A DNA stretch of 31,589 bases from Acanthamoeba lenticulata (Eukaryota > Discosea > Longamoebia > Acanthamoebidae), in NCBI GenBank assembly GCA_002179805.1, contig NAVB01000212.1, positions 1 to 31,589 of the forward strand, read 5' to 3'. Each line of letters opens with the position of its first letter. The first letter of the stretch is position 1. The position numbers were made by a program, and so were the translations under genes. Under the pieces are notes generated by a model. The model saw only the letters and a program-made list of their open reading frames with translations, was not told where the DNA came from and did not search any database. Positions 1 to 8,969 of this stretch are shown here, piece after piece.

Positions 1-75
1 AATAATATTTGGTTATTTATTCTACTTTTATTTATAACAAAATAATAATATTTGGTTATTTATTCTACTTTTATT
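1..75. repeat. 32-bp direct repeat inside VPS52 intron
   Basis: Two identical AT-rich 32-bp copies lie at 1-32 and 44-75, separated by 11 bp. They fall in the intron that follows the last visible VPS52 exon (minus strand). The rest of this intron within the window, to about 148, shows nothing else recognisable. Confidence 0.85.
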
Positions 76-148
76 GAAACGCTGAAGGTGAGGAGCAAAG
101 CGCAAGGCGAGCGAGACTCTTGGTCGAGGGGGAGGGGGAAGTGGTTAC

Positions 149-1672
149 CTCGAGCGCGACGTCGGGCGCGTAGGTGGCAAGAAAGTGGAAGAGGTACTTG
201 TACTTGACGAGCGTGCTCTGCTGCATGATTTGAACGTTCTGCTCCGGAGCGACTCACGTGAGCCAGCCACTCGGAGCGAGAAGAAAGGAGAAAGAGGGAG
301 AAGGGGGAGGAGACGGAGGAGGACAAAGCTCACCGTGTTGGGCTTGCGCAGGGCGTGGATGCGCTGCAGCAGGAAGTCTCTGATCTTGGCCACCGCCTGG
401 TGTGGAGAAAAAGGGAAGAGGAGCGTCACTTGTTGTGAGTGCCACAGGCCCAGGCTGGCCTCAGGGAGAAGGGACGAGGAAACTAGAGGCGAGGCGCCAC
501 CTTGGTCTTGAGGCTCTCGAGGTGGGGTGACATCTCCTTGAAGGCGATGACCTGGGTCGGGTCGGCTGACGCCGCGTACTCCATCTTTTCGTTGAGCTTG
601 GTGATGTAGGCGATGTAGGCCTCGTTCACTTCCGTGGCGCAGATGTTGCTACAACCGCCCCACGCGCCACCCGGCGTCAATGCGCTCACTAGAAAGCTTC
701 AAACGGGCAACAGAGCGACGCACTTGACGAGGTTCTTGGGGAGCATGATGTCGCCGATGAAGGCCGACAGCTTGGTCTCGACGGCCTTGCGGTTGCGAAG
801 CTTCACGCTCATGGTTGAGGACTGCTCCTGCAGGTACTTAATCTCGTCGGAGATGTTGCCCAGGTCAGCCTGGAAGCCGCTCAGCATGCTCTCCATCCTG
901 TGTGTGCGGGCGCGGTTGACCCACTCCCATGTGAGCAAGCAAGCCAGCAGAAGGCTAGTCAACAGGCCTCGCGAGGCGCACCGCTGCAGCACTTCGTCGC
1001 ATGTGTTGATGGTCGAGAGGAGCGTCAGGAAGTTCTTGGACTCGGCGATGTAGTCCTCCACGGACTCGCGCTCCGTCTTGTAGAGCTCGGCCTCGATTTG
1101 CGTCGTGTACTCGCGCAGGTTGACACCCTGGTTCAAGGCCTCCTTCACTCGTTCGTCCTGTTGGTGGTTACGATGAGCATGTTGTGTCGGCTGAGTGAGC
1201 CAAGGAGGGGATGGTGGACCTGTTGAAACTTGTCGATAAGCTCTGCCCAGGAGAAGCACCAAGATGAGCAACGGCACGAAAAACATCAAAGGAGAAGGGA
1301 GCAGGCTTGTACCGTCAATCTCATCAAAGTCAAACTCGTCGTTGGTCAGGTCTAGACCTCGATCCAGCTCTTCCATCTGCGGGCAAAAAAGAAGGGCACC
1401 GTTGAGAACCGTCAGTTGGGTCCGAAAATCGGTAGCGAAGATAATCGACGGCGTCGCACGCATTCTTCGATGGTATCAGTGCCCAAGACTCGGTCCACTT
1501 GGCTCTTCGTCCGAGGACGCCGGACTCGCCCCGCGCCTGGTGGTGCCGCAGTTGTTTGCTGGGGTGAGCTCCTGCCAAGCAAGGTTTGTCGTTTCTGCAA
1601 GTCCTCTGCCGAAAGGTGCTCTTCACTTGCCATTCTTTGGCGTTCCATCTCTCGAGTGATCAACGTGGCCAA
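149..1672 (-). CDS. VPS52: VPS52, GARP/EARP tethering complex subunit (partial, C-terminus beyond left edge)
   Basis: VPS52 is the core coiled-coil subunit of GARP/EARP, which tethers endosome-derived vesicles at the trans-Golgi. Exons on the minus strand: 1672-1460, 1376-1313, 1242-1220, 1157-982, 897-724, 648-501, 396-334, 238-149. All phases agree and give 317 codons, about the first half of the family length. Family signatures seen: LTNDEFDFDEID; the stretch from VKEALNQGVNLREY to INTCDEVLQ; SDEIKYLQEQSSTMSVKLRN; KIRDFLLQRIHALRKPN; and STLVKYKYLFHFL. The 23-nt exon at 1220-1242 is needed to keep frame and restores ELIDKFQQ. The donor at 148 leads into an intron that reaches the window edge. 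The start at 1672 is the first ATG of the upstream exon; the first 60 or so residues are poorly conserved, so the start is less certain than the rest. Confidence 0.88.
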
Positions 1673-1749
1673 GTTGTTTTCTCTATTTATTTCCCTTCGT
1701 TATTAATGAAGAAGGTTATTCCTGGTTTGCTCTTCCCCGTTAGCACGAG

Positions 1750-4027
1750 ATGCAGGCAGAAGCAGAAGAGAGGCAGCGCATTGACGACTTTGATGGAGTC
1801 ATCCACAACCTGCTTCCCCTGGAGGTAATGCAGCACATAATGGGCTTAGCCGACCCGGCGAGTGTGGGCTGCGCCGAGGCAGTTTGCCACGCCTGGCGCG
1901 CTATCTGTGCGTCACCGCATGTGTGGGAGGCTGTCTACCGACGCCACTTCTCCAGACGCCCCTCCGAGCACAAGGGTGCGTAGGCTTCGCTTGTAGCTCT
2001 TTCTTCTTTTTTCTTGACCAACCGCGTTCGCACTTGCAGACGGCTGGCGAGAGCGGTGCGTGAAGGCTATGGTTTCGCTACGTCGGTTGCAGTCTACCTC
2101 GACCGATCCCAAGAATCGTACTAAGCGCTTACGAGAGTTCATCAAGTGGGTGACTCCCTTCTCCGATGAACTGCGGCCGTGATTAAAGAACGTTCTTTTC
2201 TTCTCCTTAGGTGGTGCGCAGCGTGCGGGCACGAGCGGGTCCTGGAGGAGCTGCTACGGGTCGAGGGCACCAACGTGACTCTTGAAATGCTCAATGGAGA
2301 CAGGGGCGAGCCTGACCCACGACCTCTGATCGTCGCCGCCTCGATGGGCAATGCCGGCGTGGTTGAAGTGCTCGCTCTCGCCGGCGCCGACCTCAATGCT
2401 TCCGACCAGTACGGGAAAACAGCCGTGGGCCTAGCGGCAGCCAAGGGCTTCCTGGATGTCGTCGAGGTGCTGCTGCAGCACGGTGTCGGCGGCAAAGACT
2501 TGACCCGCGAGGTGGACTCCAAGCGACAGCGACGCGGCAAGGGCACGCGGCCGCTCATCTTCCAAGCCGCCGTGGGCGGTCATGTCAAGGTGTGCTTTGT
2601 TACAAGCCGAGTGAGGGCTTTGAAGCCTGTAGTCTCACACCATTGCGTGGGGTTGGTGGCGCTCAGATCATGGAAACACTGCTGAAGAGAGCTAGTGGGA
2701 CTGAGGCGCGGGCGCTTGTCAATGCGATCGAGGAGCGCAGGGGCAAGACAGCCCTCCACTACGCCGCCGAGAACGGCCACACAGCCATGGCCGCCCTCCT
2801 CCTCGCATACGGCGCCGGTGCGGACGCAACTCCGAAGCTTCTCTCCCTCGTCCAAGGCTTATTGGCGTGAAAACGTGCGCCGCACAGACATCAATGCGTT
2901 GACGCCGGCAAGGCAGTGGCCGCTGTTGTTGGCCACCCAAAACCAACACATCGAGACCGCGCGGCTGCTTCTCGAGCATGGCGCCCGAATCACCTTCTCC
3001 GCTGAGGAGGCCAAGGCAAAGAAGGTTCATTTCCTCCGCCCTCGGCTGATGAACGCCTGCTTGCTGTTAAACGTTCGGAACGTGCGGTACCCCAACCCTC
3101 AACAAGGTGGTCACTTCGCCCCTGCACGTGGCTGCCGAGCTTCAGAGCGAGACGCTCGTGGATCTCTTTCTCGAGTTCGGAGTCCCCATCAACCTGCCGG
3201 CCTCAGATGGCAGCACGCCGCTGCATCTCGCGCTGCTTTCGCCCCAACTTAGCCTGGACTTTGTCCGGCTGTTGCTCAATCGCGGCGCTGATGCGCGGGC
3301 ACTCGACACCAATGGTAGGGGTGCCTTACACTATGCGTTGCAGGTACGCGGCTCGATCTTTTTTGCTGGACACCTCTCGTGAAGCAAAGCGGTAACTCAC
3401 AATTCATCCACAGACAGCCTATGGGCGCGAAGGAGTCGCGATTTGTCGGTGCCTGATCGAGGCAGGCGCTGACGTCCATCCGGCCAACCTGTTTTCGGTT
3501 TGCCTCCTCGCGCCTGTGTGTCGCCAGCGCTGATTTGATCCTTCTCACCACATCTCCAATCCGTGCAGCGCTTGCTGGACTTGTGTGAGGGGAGCTGCCG
3601 TGCGGACGTCCTGGGAGCCCTGATCGACCTCTTTGGTGAGCATGGCGTCAACTGGCTCGAGTCTCGTGCGTTTGTTGTCCCCATTTCCGCCTCCTCGCAT
3701 TCATCCTGTTCCTTAACGTAACTCATCTCAGGCGAGAATGGGCTCGCGTTGCTCACCGCTGCCGCCAAGAAGCTCAACGTGGACACTGTGCGGTTGTTAC
3801 TGGACCGAGGTCAGTCTTGCCCATCGCATAAACGCGTCCTGTAAGATGCTCACTTGACAAAATGTGGTGAGCAACTAGGCGTGAACCCTAACGGAGACGA
3901 GCAGGCCAGCACTTCGCCTCTCCACGAGGCGCTGAGGCCTTGCGGAAGACTTGAGGCGCAGATGGAAGTTGCCAAGCTCCTCCTGGAGGTATGCTGCAAC
4001 AACTCATGCTCGCAGTACGCAGTATGA
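1750..4027 (+). CDS. F-box and ankyrin-repeat protein, probably truncated at its 3' end
   Basis: Exons: 1750-1975, 2040-2145, 2211-2589, 2667-2817, 2888-3024, 3107-3343, 3414-3497, 3569-3665, 3732-3809, and 3879 to a stop at 4025-4027, about 547 aa. An F-box occupies residues 17-65 (LLPLEVMQHIMGLAD, then VCHAWRAIC and VWEAVYRRHF). Ankyrin repeats follow, for example ADLNASDQYGKTAVGLAAAK, GKTALHYAAENGHTAMAALL, GSTPLHLALL, GRGALHYALQ and STSPLHEALR. F-box/ankyrin proteins usually act as substrate receptors of SCF ubiquitin ligases; that role is inference. The last ankyrin unit stops after AKLLLE, where GTATGC looks like a normal donor at 3989 but no further exon follows. The 13-residue read-through tail to 4027 does not resemble an ankyrin unit. 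The true end is therefore probably missing at the 4051-4063 G run. Confidence 0.8.
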
Positions 4028-4050
4028 TCATGTTGATACCATCGTGCTTT

Positions 4051-4063
4051 GGGGGGGGGGGGG
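4051..4063. repeat. 13-nt poly-G tract at the junction of two truncated genes
   Basis: An uninterrupted run of 13 G separates the incomplete F-box/ankyrin gene (+) from the incomplete kinase gene (-). Homopolymers of this length are common places for assembly joins or slippage. See the matching finding. Confidence 0.9.
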
Positions 4064-4911
4064 AAGCGGTGCCTGGGCGAGGTTGCCCTTGGGCATGAGC
4101 TCCGTCACGATGGCCAGGTTCCCGGGCGTCGTGCACGCGCCTGCGAGTCGCGAGGGGGTCAGTCACCCATCCATTCATGTTGATGAAGGTGACGATGATG
4201 ATGATGATGAGGGTGCCCTCCATTGATTGGGGAGGGGGAGGAAGGGGGAGGCCCGGGCGTGCCCATGAAGAGGACGACGTTGGGGTGGTTGAGCTTGCTC
4301 ATGATCTCGATCTCCTTCTTGAAGTCGGTGAGCATCTTCTCGTCCAGGTTGGTCCGGTAGAGGCGCTTCACGGCCACCTCGATCCCGCGGCACTTGCCCC
4401 TGTTCCCCCATGTGTGCGCGTGTGTCGCGCGCATGCATGAGTCTTTACGCACACACGCACACACACGCGCATGAAGGAGAGGATGTCTATGATGATGGTG
4501 ATGATGACGATGATGACGATGGGGAAGGGGGTAGGGAAGGAGGGGGAACCGGAAGACTTCGCCAAAGCAGCCGCCGCCGATCTTTTCAAAGCATTTGATT
4601 TCGGCAGGCTGGATCTCGGGCGGGCCCGTCTGGAGGAACACCGGCGCGCCGCCGCCGGCTGCCGAGGAGGAGGTGGAAGAGGAGGAGGTGGCCGAGTCGA
4701 GCGCTGTTGCTGGGCGAGGCGACGCCGCGGCGGGACGCGCAGCAGCTGCCGTGCGCCCGGCGGACGGGGGCGAGGGGCCCGCTGCGGCCGCCGGCACGGC
4801 CGCGGGGCTCCCACGGGCCTGAGGGGCGGGGGAGTCGGGTGTTGCATCGGGCACGAGGTCCTCCATCGCGAGTAGCAGGTCGGGCCGCTGCTCTGTGCGG
4901 GGGGCGTCCAT
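4064..4911 (-). CDS. TKL-type protein kinase, N-terminal fragment only
   Basis: Exons on the minus strand: 4911-4550, 4399-4263, and 4140 to about 4064. About 90 residues of Ala/Pro/Ser-rich low-complexity sequence come first. The kinase N-lobe follows: glycine loop IGGGCFGEVFRG, VAVK lysine, helix C in DFKKEIEIMSKLNHPNVV, then MGACTTPGNLAIVTELMPKG at the hinge. These motifs fit the tyrosine-kinase-like (TKL) group common in amoebae. The reading then runs into the poly-G tract: no HRD catalytic loop, DFG motif or C-lobe exists in the window. Intron 2 (4262-4141) starts with GC, not GT; ATGG|GCACGC to GCAG gives the exact family sequence MGACT. The ATG at 4911 was chosen because further in-frame upstream sequence would overlap the opposite-strand MMAA start. 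As it stands this could not be an active kinase. Confidence 0.75.
4180..4211. repeat. GAT-rich microsatellite in kinase intron 2
   Basis: An imperfect run of GATGATGAT-type triplets lies in the GC-AG intron between kinase exons 2 and 3. It reads as His-rich sequence in one minus-strand frame but lies outside the conserved exons. Confidence 0.7.
4402..4520. repeat. GT/CA dinucleotide and GAT triplet microsatellites in kinase intron 1
   Basis: Alternating GTGTGCGCG and CACACACGC stretches at about 4408-4470 are followed by GATGATGGTGATGATGACG-type triplets at about 4485-4520. Both lie in the 150-nt first intron of the kinase gene, between donor GTTCCC and acceptor AACAG. Confidence 0.75.
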
Positions 4912-5139
4912 TTGGATTGGTGAAGAAAAAGGGACGAAATGAGAGGACTGGTTAATGAAAGAGGTCCGATTCAGGGCCGTTGCCGTCCTCTTGTCGCCTC
5001 TTGTGGTTGACCGAAACAAAAAGTAGTTTTTTTCGTGAATTAATTTCTTTCCCGCTGCATAGAGAAAAGATACGTAAAAATAAAAAATACCGCACAAAAC
5101 TGTATTCAGTTTGCGCGTGCGAGGTTGGGCCTTGGGAGG
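4912..5139. promoter_or_regulatory. Divergent intergenic region between kinase (-) and MMAA (+)
   Basis: These 228 bp separate the two divergent start codons and must hold both 5' leaders and core promoters. An AT-rich patch at about 5020-5100 contrasts with the flanking GC-rich coding sequence. I see no clear TATA box or named factor site. Confidence 0.5.
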
Positions 5140-6773
5140 ATGCGAGCATCGATTGCAGTGTCGCGGCGTCTGGCGAGAGGCCCACAAGGGCACGGCACGG
5201 GGCTAGCCTCTCTCGCTTCGCGTGTCAGCGGCCTGGGACTCCTCTCGGGCAGCCAAAACCTCCGACCTTTCCCTCACCTCGGGCGGCTCTATGGCACGAG
5301 CTCGAGCAGCACCACTGCCACCTACACCGGTGGCCAACGAAGTGGTCCGCCATCTTCTTCTTCTTCTTCTTCTTTTTCTTCTTCTTCTTTCACTTCCTCT
5401 TCAACCTTTTCGGAAGTGTCAACCTGCGGGGGTGGAGTACAACCACATCACATAGGAGTCGACAGCGCGCTGGTGGACGGGCTGACCGCGCGTGTGCTGC
5501 GGGGCGAGCGCCGCGCCGTGGCGCAGGCCATCACGCTCGTCGAGTCATCGCGTGCCTCCGATCGCCGCGCGGCCGAGGCTCTCCTCGCGCGCCTGGCCGC
5601 CTCGACCATCTTTGCCTCCTCGGCGTCCTCGACGGGCGGCTCGCGCCACCACCCGCTTCGGTCGACCTTCCGGGTCGGCATCTCCGGCCCGCCGGGCGTG
5701 GGCAAGTCGACCTTCATCGAGGCTATGGGCATGCAGCTGGTCCAGCGCCAGCACCAGCTGGCCGTCCTCGTACGCTCCCCTTTTATTTCATTCTTGATTT
5801 CATTCTTTTTTTTTATCTTTATCTTTCTTTTTCTATTTAGTTGCTGTTTATTTATTTATTTATTTATTATGTGTTTTACTTTATCAGGCGGTGGATCCGT
5901 CGTCGGCGCGCACGGGCGGGAGCATTCTGGGCGATAAGACGCGCATGCAGAACCTTTCCAACCATCCTAGCGCCTACGTCCGGCCGTCGCCCACGCGCGG
6001 CACTCTGGGTCTGTCGTCTTTCCTCATTGCCGACGCTTGGCTTCATCGTGAAGTCTGATCGGGGCATCTACGCGTTCTTGGTGGGTTGGGGGGGGGGGGC
6101 TGCAGGCGGCGTGACGCGGTACACAAGCGAGTCCATCGCCATCTGTGAGGGGGCCGGCTACGACATGATCATTGTCGAGACCGTAGGCGTAGGCCAGTCG
6201 GAAACGGCCGTGGAGGCCATGGTCGACATGTTCCTCCTCCTCGTACGCTTCCTCGTCGTCCTCCTTTGTTGGGCCACACAACCCACGGTCCGTCCCGCAC
6301 AGGTGTCGCCGGGCGGCGGAGACGAGCTGCAGGGGATCAAGAAGGGCGTGATGGAGCTGGCCGACCTCATCGTGGTCAACAAGGCCGACGGGCCCCTGGC
6401 CGACGTGGCGCGCAAGACCCAGTTCGAGTACCAGAGCGCGCTCAAGCTGCTCCAGCCCAAGTCGCCCGAGTGGATGCCGGAGGTGGTGGCTTGCTCGGCC
6501 GCCACCGGCACCGGCCTCGACAACATCCTCGCCACCCTGGACCGCTACCGCAAAACGATGCTGGAAAGCGGCGAGCTGTGGCGACGACGCGAGGAGCAGA
6601 AGAGGAAGTGGCTGTGGCGGCTCATCGCCGACGAGCTCGTGGACAGGTTCAAGCAGGACCCCAACGTGCAGCGGGAGCTGGGCCAGTTTGAGCGCGACGT
6701 GGCCCGAGGCGCCGTTCCCGTCGGCATCGCCGCGGAGCGCCTCCTGGACCTCTTCAGTCATCGCAATGCATGA
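5140..6773 (+). CDS. MMAA: MMAA-type GTPase, methylmalonyl-CoA mutase chaperone, mitochondrial
   Basis: This G3E P-loop GTPase of the MeaB/ArgK family gates adenosylcobalamin loading and protects methylmalonyl-CoA mutase in the mitochondrial matrix. Exons: 5140-5769, 5888-6008, 6106-6242, 6303-6773, giving 452 aa (human protein about 418). The Arg/Ser-rich N-terminus without acidic residues fits a mitochondrial presequence. A Ser-rich linker (residues about 60-95) follows. Motifs in order: P-loop [49 protein letters not shown], Walker-B-like [29 protein letters not shown] base-specificity motif, and SAATGTGLD. The C-terminal helical dimerisation region ([15 protein letters not shown]) is present. 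An in-frame ATG at 5125 is a possible earlier start. The gene ends 102 bp from the convergent RACK1 gene. Confidence 0.92.
5780..5884 (+). repeat. T-rich tract and TTTA microsatellite in MMAA intron 1
   Basis: The intron between 5770 and 5887 is almost entirely T-rich and includes tandem ATTT units at about 5848-5870. It acts as an extended polypyrimidine stretch before the acceptor TTATCAG. Confidence 0.7.
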
Positions 6774-6875
6774 ACAAGAAGCGCCAAGATTTTTTGATGA
6801 AATGAAGATGAATTGAATGTTTTGAATTTTTTATATTTTGAACGACCAACAAGTAGAGGCAAGTTGGAAGTTGAT

Positions 6876-7984
6876 TTAGGCCTCGAAAACGCGGATGGCG
6901 TTATCGGTGTAACCGGCGAAGAGGGTGGAGCCGTCGGCCGACCAGGCGAGGGAGATCGGGGTCGGGTGCCTGTTCTTGGGCTTGTCATCAGAGCCGAAGA
7001 AGTCAGTGCAGCTCTTCTCGTTGAGCTCAGCAACGACCCTCTTGCTCTCAAGATCCCAGATGCGGATGCCAGTGGTGGTGGCAGCGCAGAGCCAGTAACG
7101 GTTGGGCGAGAAGCAGAGCGAGTGGATGATCTCACCACCCTCGAGCGAGGACAGGTGCTTGCCCTCGTTCAAGTCCCAGAGCATGGCAGTGCCGTCCTTG
7201 CCACCGGAGGCGCAGAGCGAGCCGTCGGGCGAAACAGTGACGGTGTTGACGTAGCCAGTGTGACCGCGGAGGTTGGTGCGGAGGCGGCAGTTGTGCAGGT
7301 TCCACACCTTGACGAGCTTGTCCCAGCCGGACGAGACGATGACCGGGTTGAGGGCGTTGGGCGAGAAGCGGACGCAGCTGACCCACTCGGTGTGCGCACC
7401 CTCACCGTCGATGGTGTACTTGCAGTCACCGAGGGTGTTCCACAGCTTGATGCTGCGGTCGCGCGAGCCGGACACGATCTGCCTGTTGTCGGCCGAGAAG
7501 GCGACGGACAGAACGTCCTTGCTGTGGCCAACGAAACGGCGGGTGGTGGTGCCGGAGTTGAGGTCCCACAGACGGAGGGTGTTATCTGTAGAAAATGGTA
7601 GAACGAACATTAGCAATTTTGCTAACACCAAAACAAGAGATGGCGCCAATCTCTTTAAATCAACGCACCCCACGAGGCGGAGAGGGCGAACTGGCCGTCC
7701 GACGAGATCACGACGTCGTTCACGAAGTGAGAGTGACCCTTGAGGGCCTTCTTGGGAAGACCGTAGTTGTCCTCATCGCGGACGAGGTTCCACACGAGGA
7801 GGGTCTTGTCTGTTTACCGAATAAAAATACATGGGTTAGACACAGCGCTGATGTAGTTGATTGGCGTAGGCATACCCCTGGAGGCGGACAGGATCATGTC
7901 ATTGTTCTCGGTGGTGGTGGCAATGCTGTTCACCCAGCCGCTGTGGCCCCTGAGAACACCCCTGAGAGTAAGCGCGTCCGACAT
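6876..7984 (-). CDS. RACK1: RACK1, ribosome-associated WD40 scaffold (Gbeta-like)
   Basis: RACK1 is a seven-bladed WD40 protein at the head of the 40S subunit, where it docks kinases and takes part in translation control and ribosome quality control. Exons on the minus strand: 7984-7876, 7809-7669, 7585-6876, giving 319 aa, the usual length. Visible blades include [102 protein letters not shown] and the C-terminal [12 protein letters not shown]. Both introns interrupt at the WD-repeat Asp (SASR|D and SASW|D), each in phase 1. The N-terminus [14 protein letters not shown] matches the family, so the start is secure. Confidence 0.96.
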
Positions 7985-8115
7985 GGTCTGCTGAGCTGCT
8001 TTGACGATACCGAAGAAAGAGAAAGAAAAAAAGACCGGCCCGCACAGGGTTTTACGGACACAGTTCCGATTTCGCTTCACTTCACCCAATGTTTCCCAAA
8101 TGATTTGCGCAACGC

Positions 8116-8131
8116 TTTTTTTTTTTTTTTT
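8116..8131. repeat. 16-nt poly-T tract
   Basis: A run of 16 T lies in the 181-bp gap between the RACK1 start (7984, minus) and the stop of the next minus-strand gene (8166). On the coding strand it is poly-A, within the presumed RACK1 promoter/5' leader and the upstream gene's 3' end. Confidence 0.9.
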
Positions 8132-8165
8132 GTATTTGTGTTTTGTGTTTTTATTTTTAGTTGTT

Positions 8166-8755
8166 TCAGGCCTGCTGGGGCGTCTCTTGCTGGGGTGCAC
8201 TCTCGCTCTGTGTGAAAGGGGACGCGGCCCGTCGCTTGGCCAATGTGCTGGCCAGGGTCTGGAGGGTTTCGTTGTGGTGGCCCGCGCGTATTTGGACGAG
8301 CGTCCGGAGAAGGCCCTGCGACAAGGCCAACTCGCGGAGATGCTTGCCACGCTGCGAGATGGGGTCTTTGCTGGTAAGGAAGTCCTCGTCGACATCCTGA
8401 GCCGGGAGTGACGTAATATCGCCCACTGTAGTGAGCCCGGCAGGGTCAAGGATCAGTCGCGTCGAGCGGTCCCACGCCTCCAAGGAACCGGCGTCCATGT
8501 TCCTTCGGCGTGCCACCTCAAGGAGGGCGGAGCGCAGGCTAAGGGCCTCAATGCTCTCATCAGCAGTCGCCGTTGCGAGTGATCCTAAGCACTCGCCCAG
8601 AGACGCAAATAAGCACAAGAGGGGAGCACAAACGGCGGAGAATTAACGAAAAGAACAGAATACGCACGATTGAGGGTTGATTGTTGAAAAGCATAACGAA
8701 CAGAAACGGCACTGGTTCTCCTGCAGAACGGGGCCAATAGCATTCCTCGCTGCAT
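8166..8755 (-). CDS. Small orphan protein with a probable mitochondrial presequence
   Basis: Exons on the minus strand: 8755-8668 and 8584-8166, joined in phase 1 (donor GTGCGT, acceptor CTTAG), giving 168 aa. I do not recognise the family. The first 32 or so residues are basic, hydroxylated and free of acidic residues ([20 protein letters not shown]), and they continue as [16 protein letters not shown]. This resembles a cleavable mitochondrial targeting sequence. The rest is mainly helical in composition and includes [21 protein letters not shown] and [11 protein letters not shown]; the C-terminus is polar and Gln/Pro-rich. An in-frame ATG at 8776 would add seven residues. It shares a divergent 214-bp region with the GH39 gene. 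Function unknown. Confidence 0.6.
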
Positions 8756-8969
8756 CTTGATTATGTGATAAAACAAATGTTGATTTGCATATCCAAATCG
8801 ATAAAGAAAATATCATTTCCTTCTTCTCCTGTGTGCTTCTGGAAAATATCCGGGCGCATCGATGGTGCAGCCAATCAGGTGCTCTTCTCCTCCGTTAACT
8901 TTTCGTCTTGGTGGGTGGGGATACTCTGCTCTCCGCCGTCAACCTTGCTGGTGCACCTCCACTCAAGCA
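8756..8969. promoter_or_regulatory. Divergent promoter region, orphan (-) and GH39 (+)
   Basis: These 214 bp lie between two divergent start codons. The left part (8756-8820) is AT-rich; the part next to the GH39 start is C/T-rich. No recognisable TATA box. Confidence 0.45.

Noticed and set aside
4159..5193. Kinase N-terminus extended to an ATG at 5193
   Set aside because: The extension would cover the start of the opposite-strand MMAA gene and has no conserved sequence.
6024..6761. Minus-strand 245-aa frame opposite MMAA
   Set aside because: It overlaps the conserved MMAA exons and introns and has no domain; codon-bias shadow.
6813..7601. Plus-strand 262-aa frame opposite RACK1
   Set aside because: RACK1 is certain on the other strand; this is its mirror image and lacks any motif.
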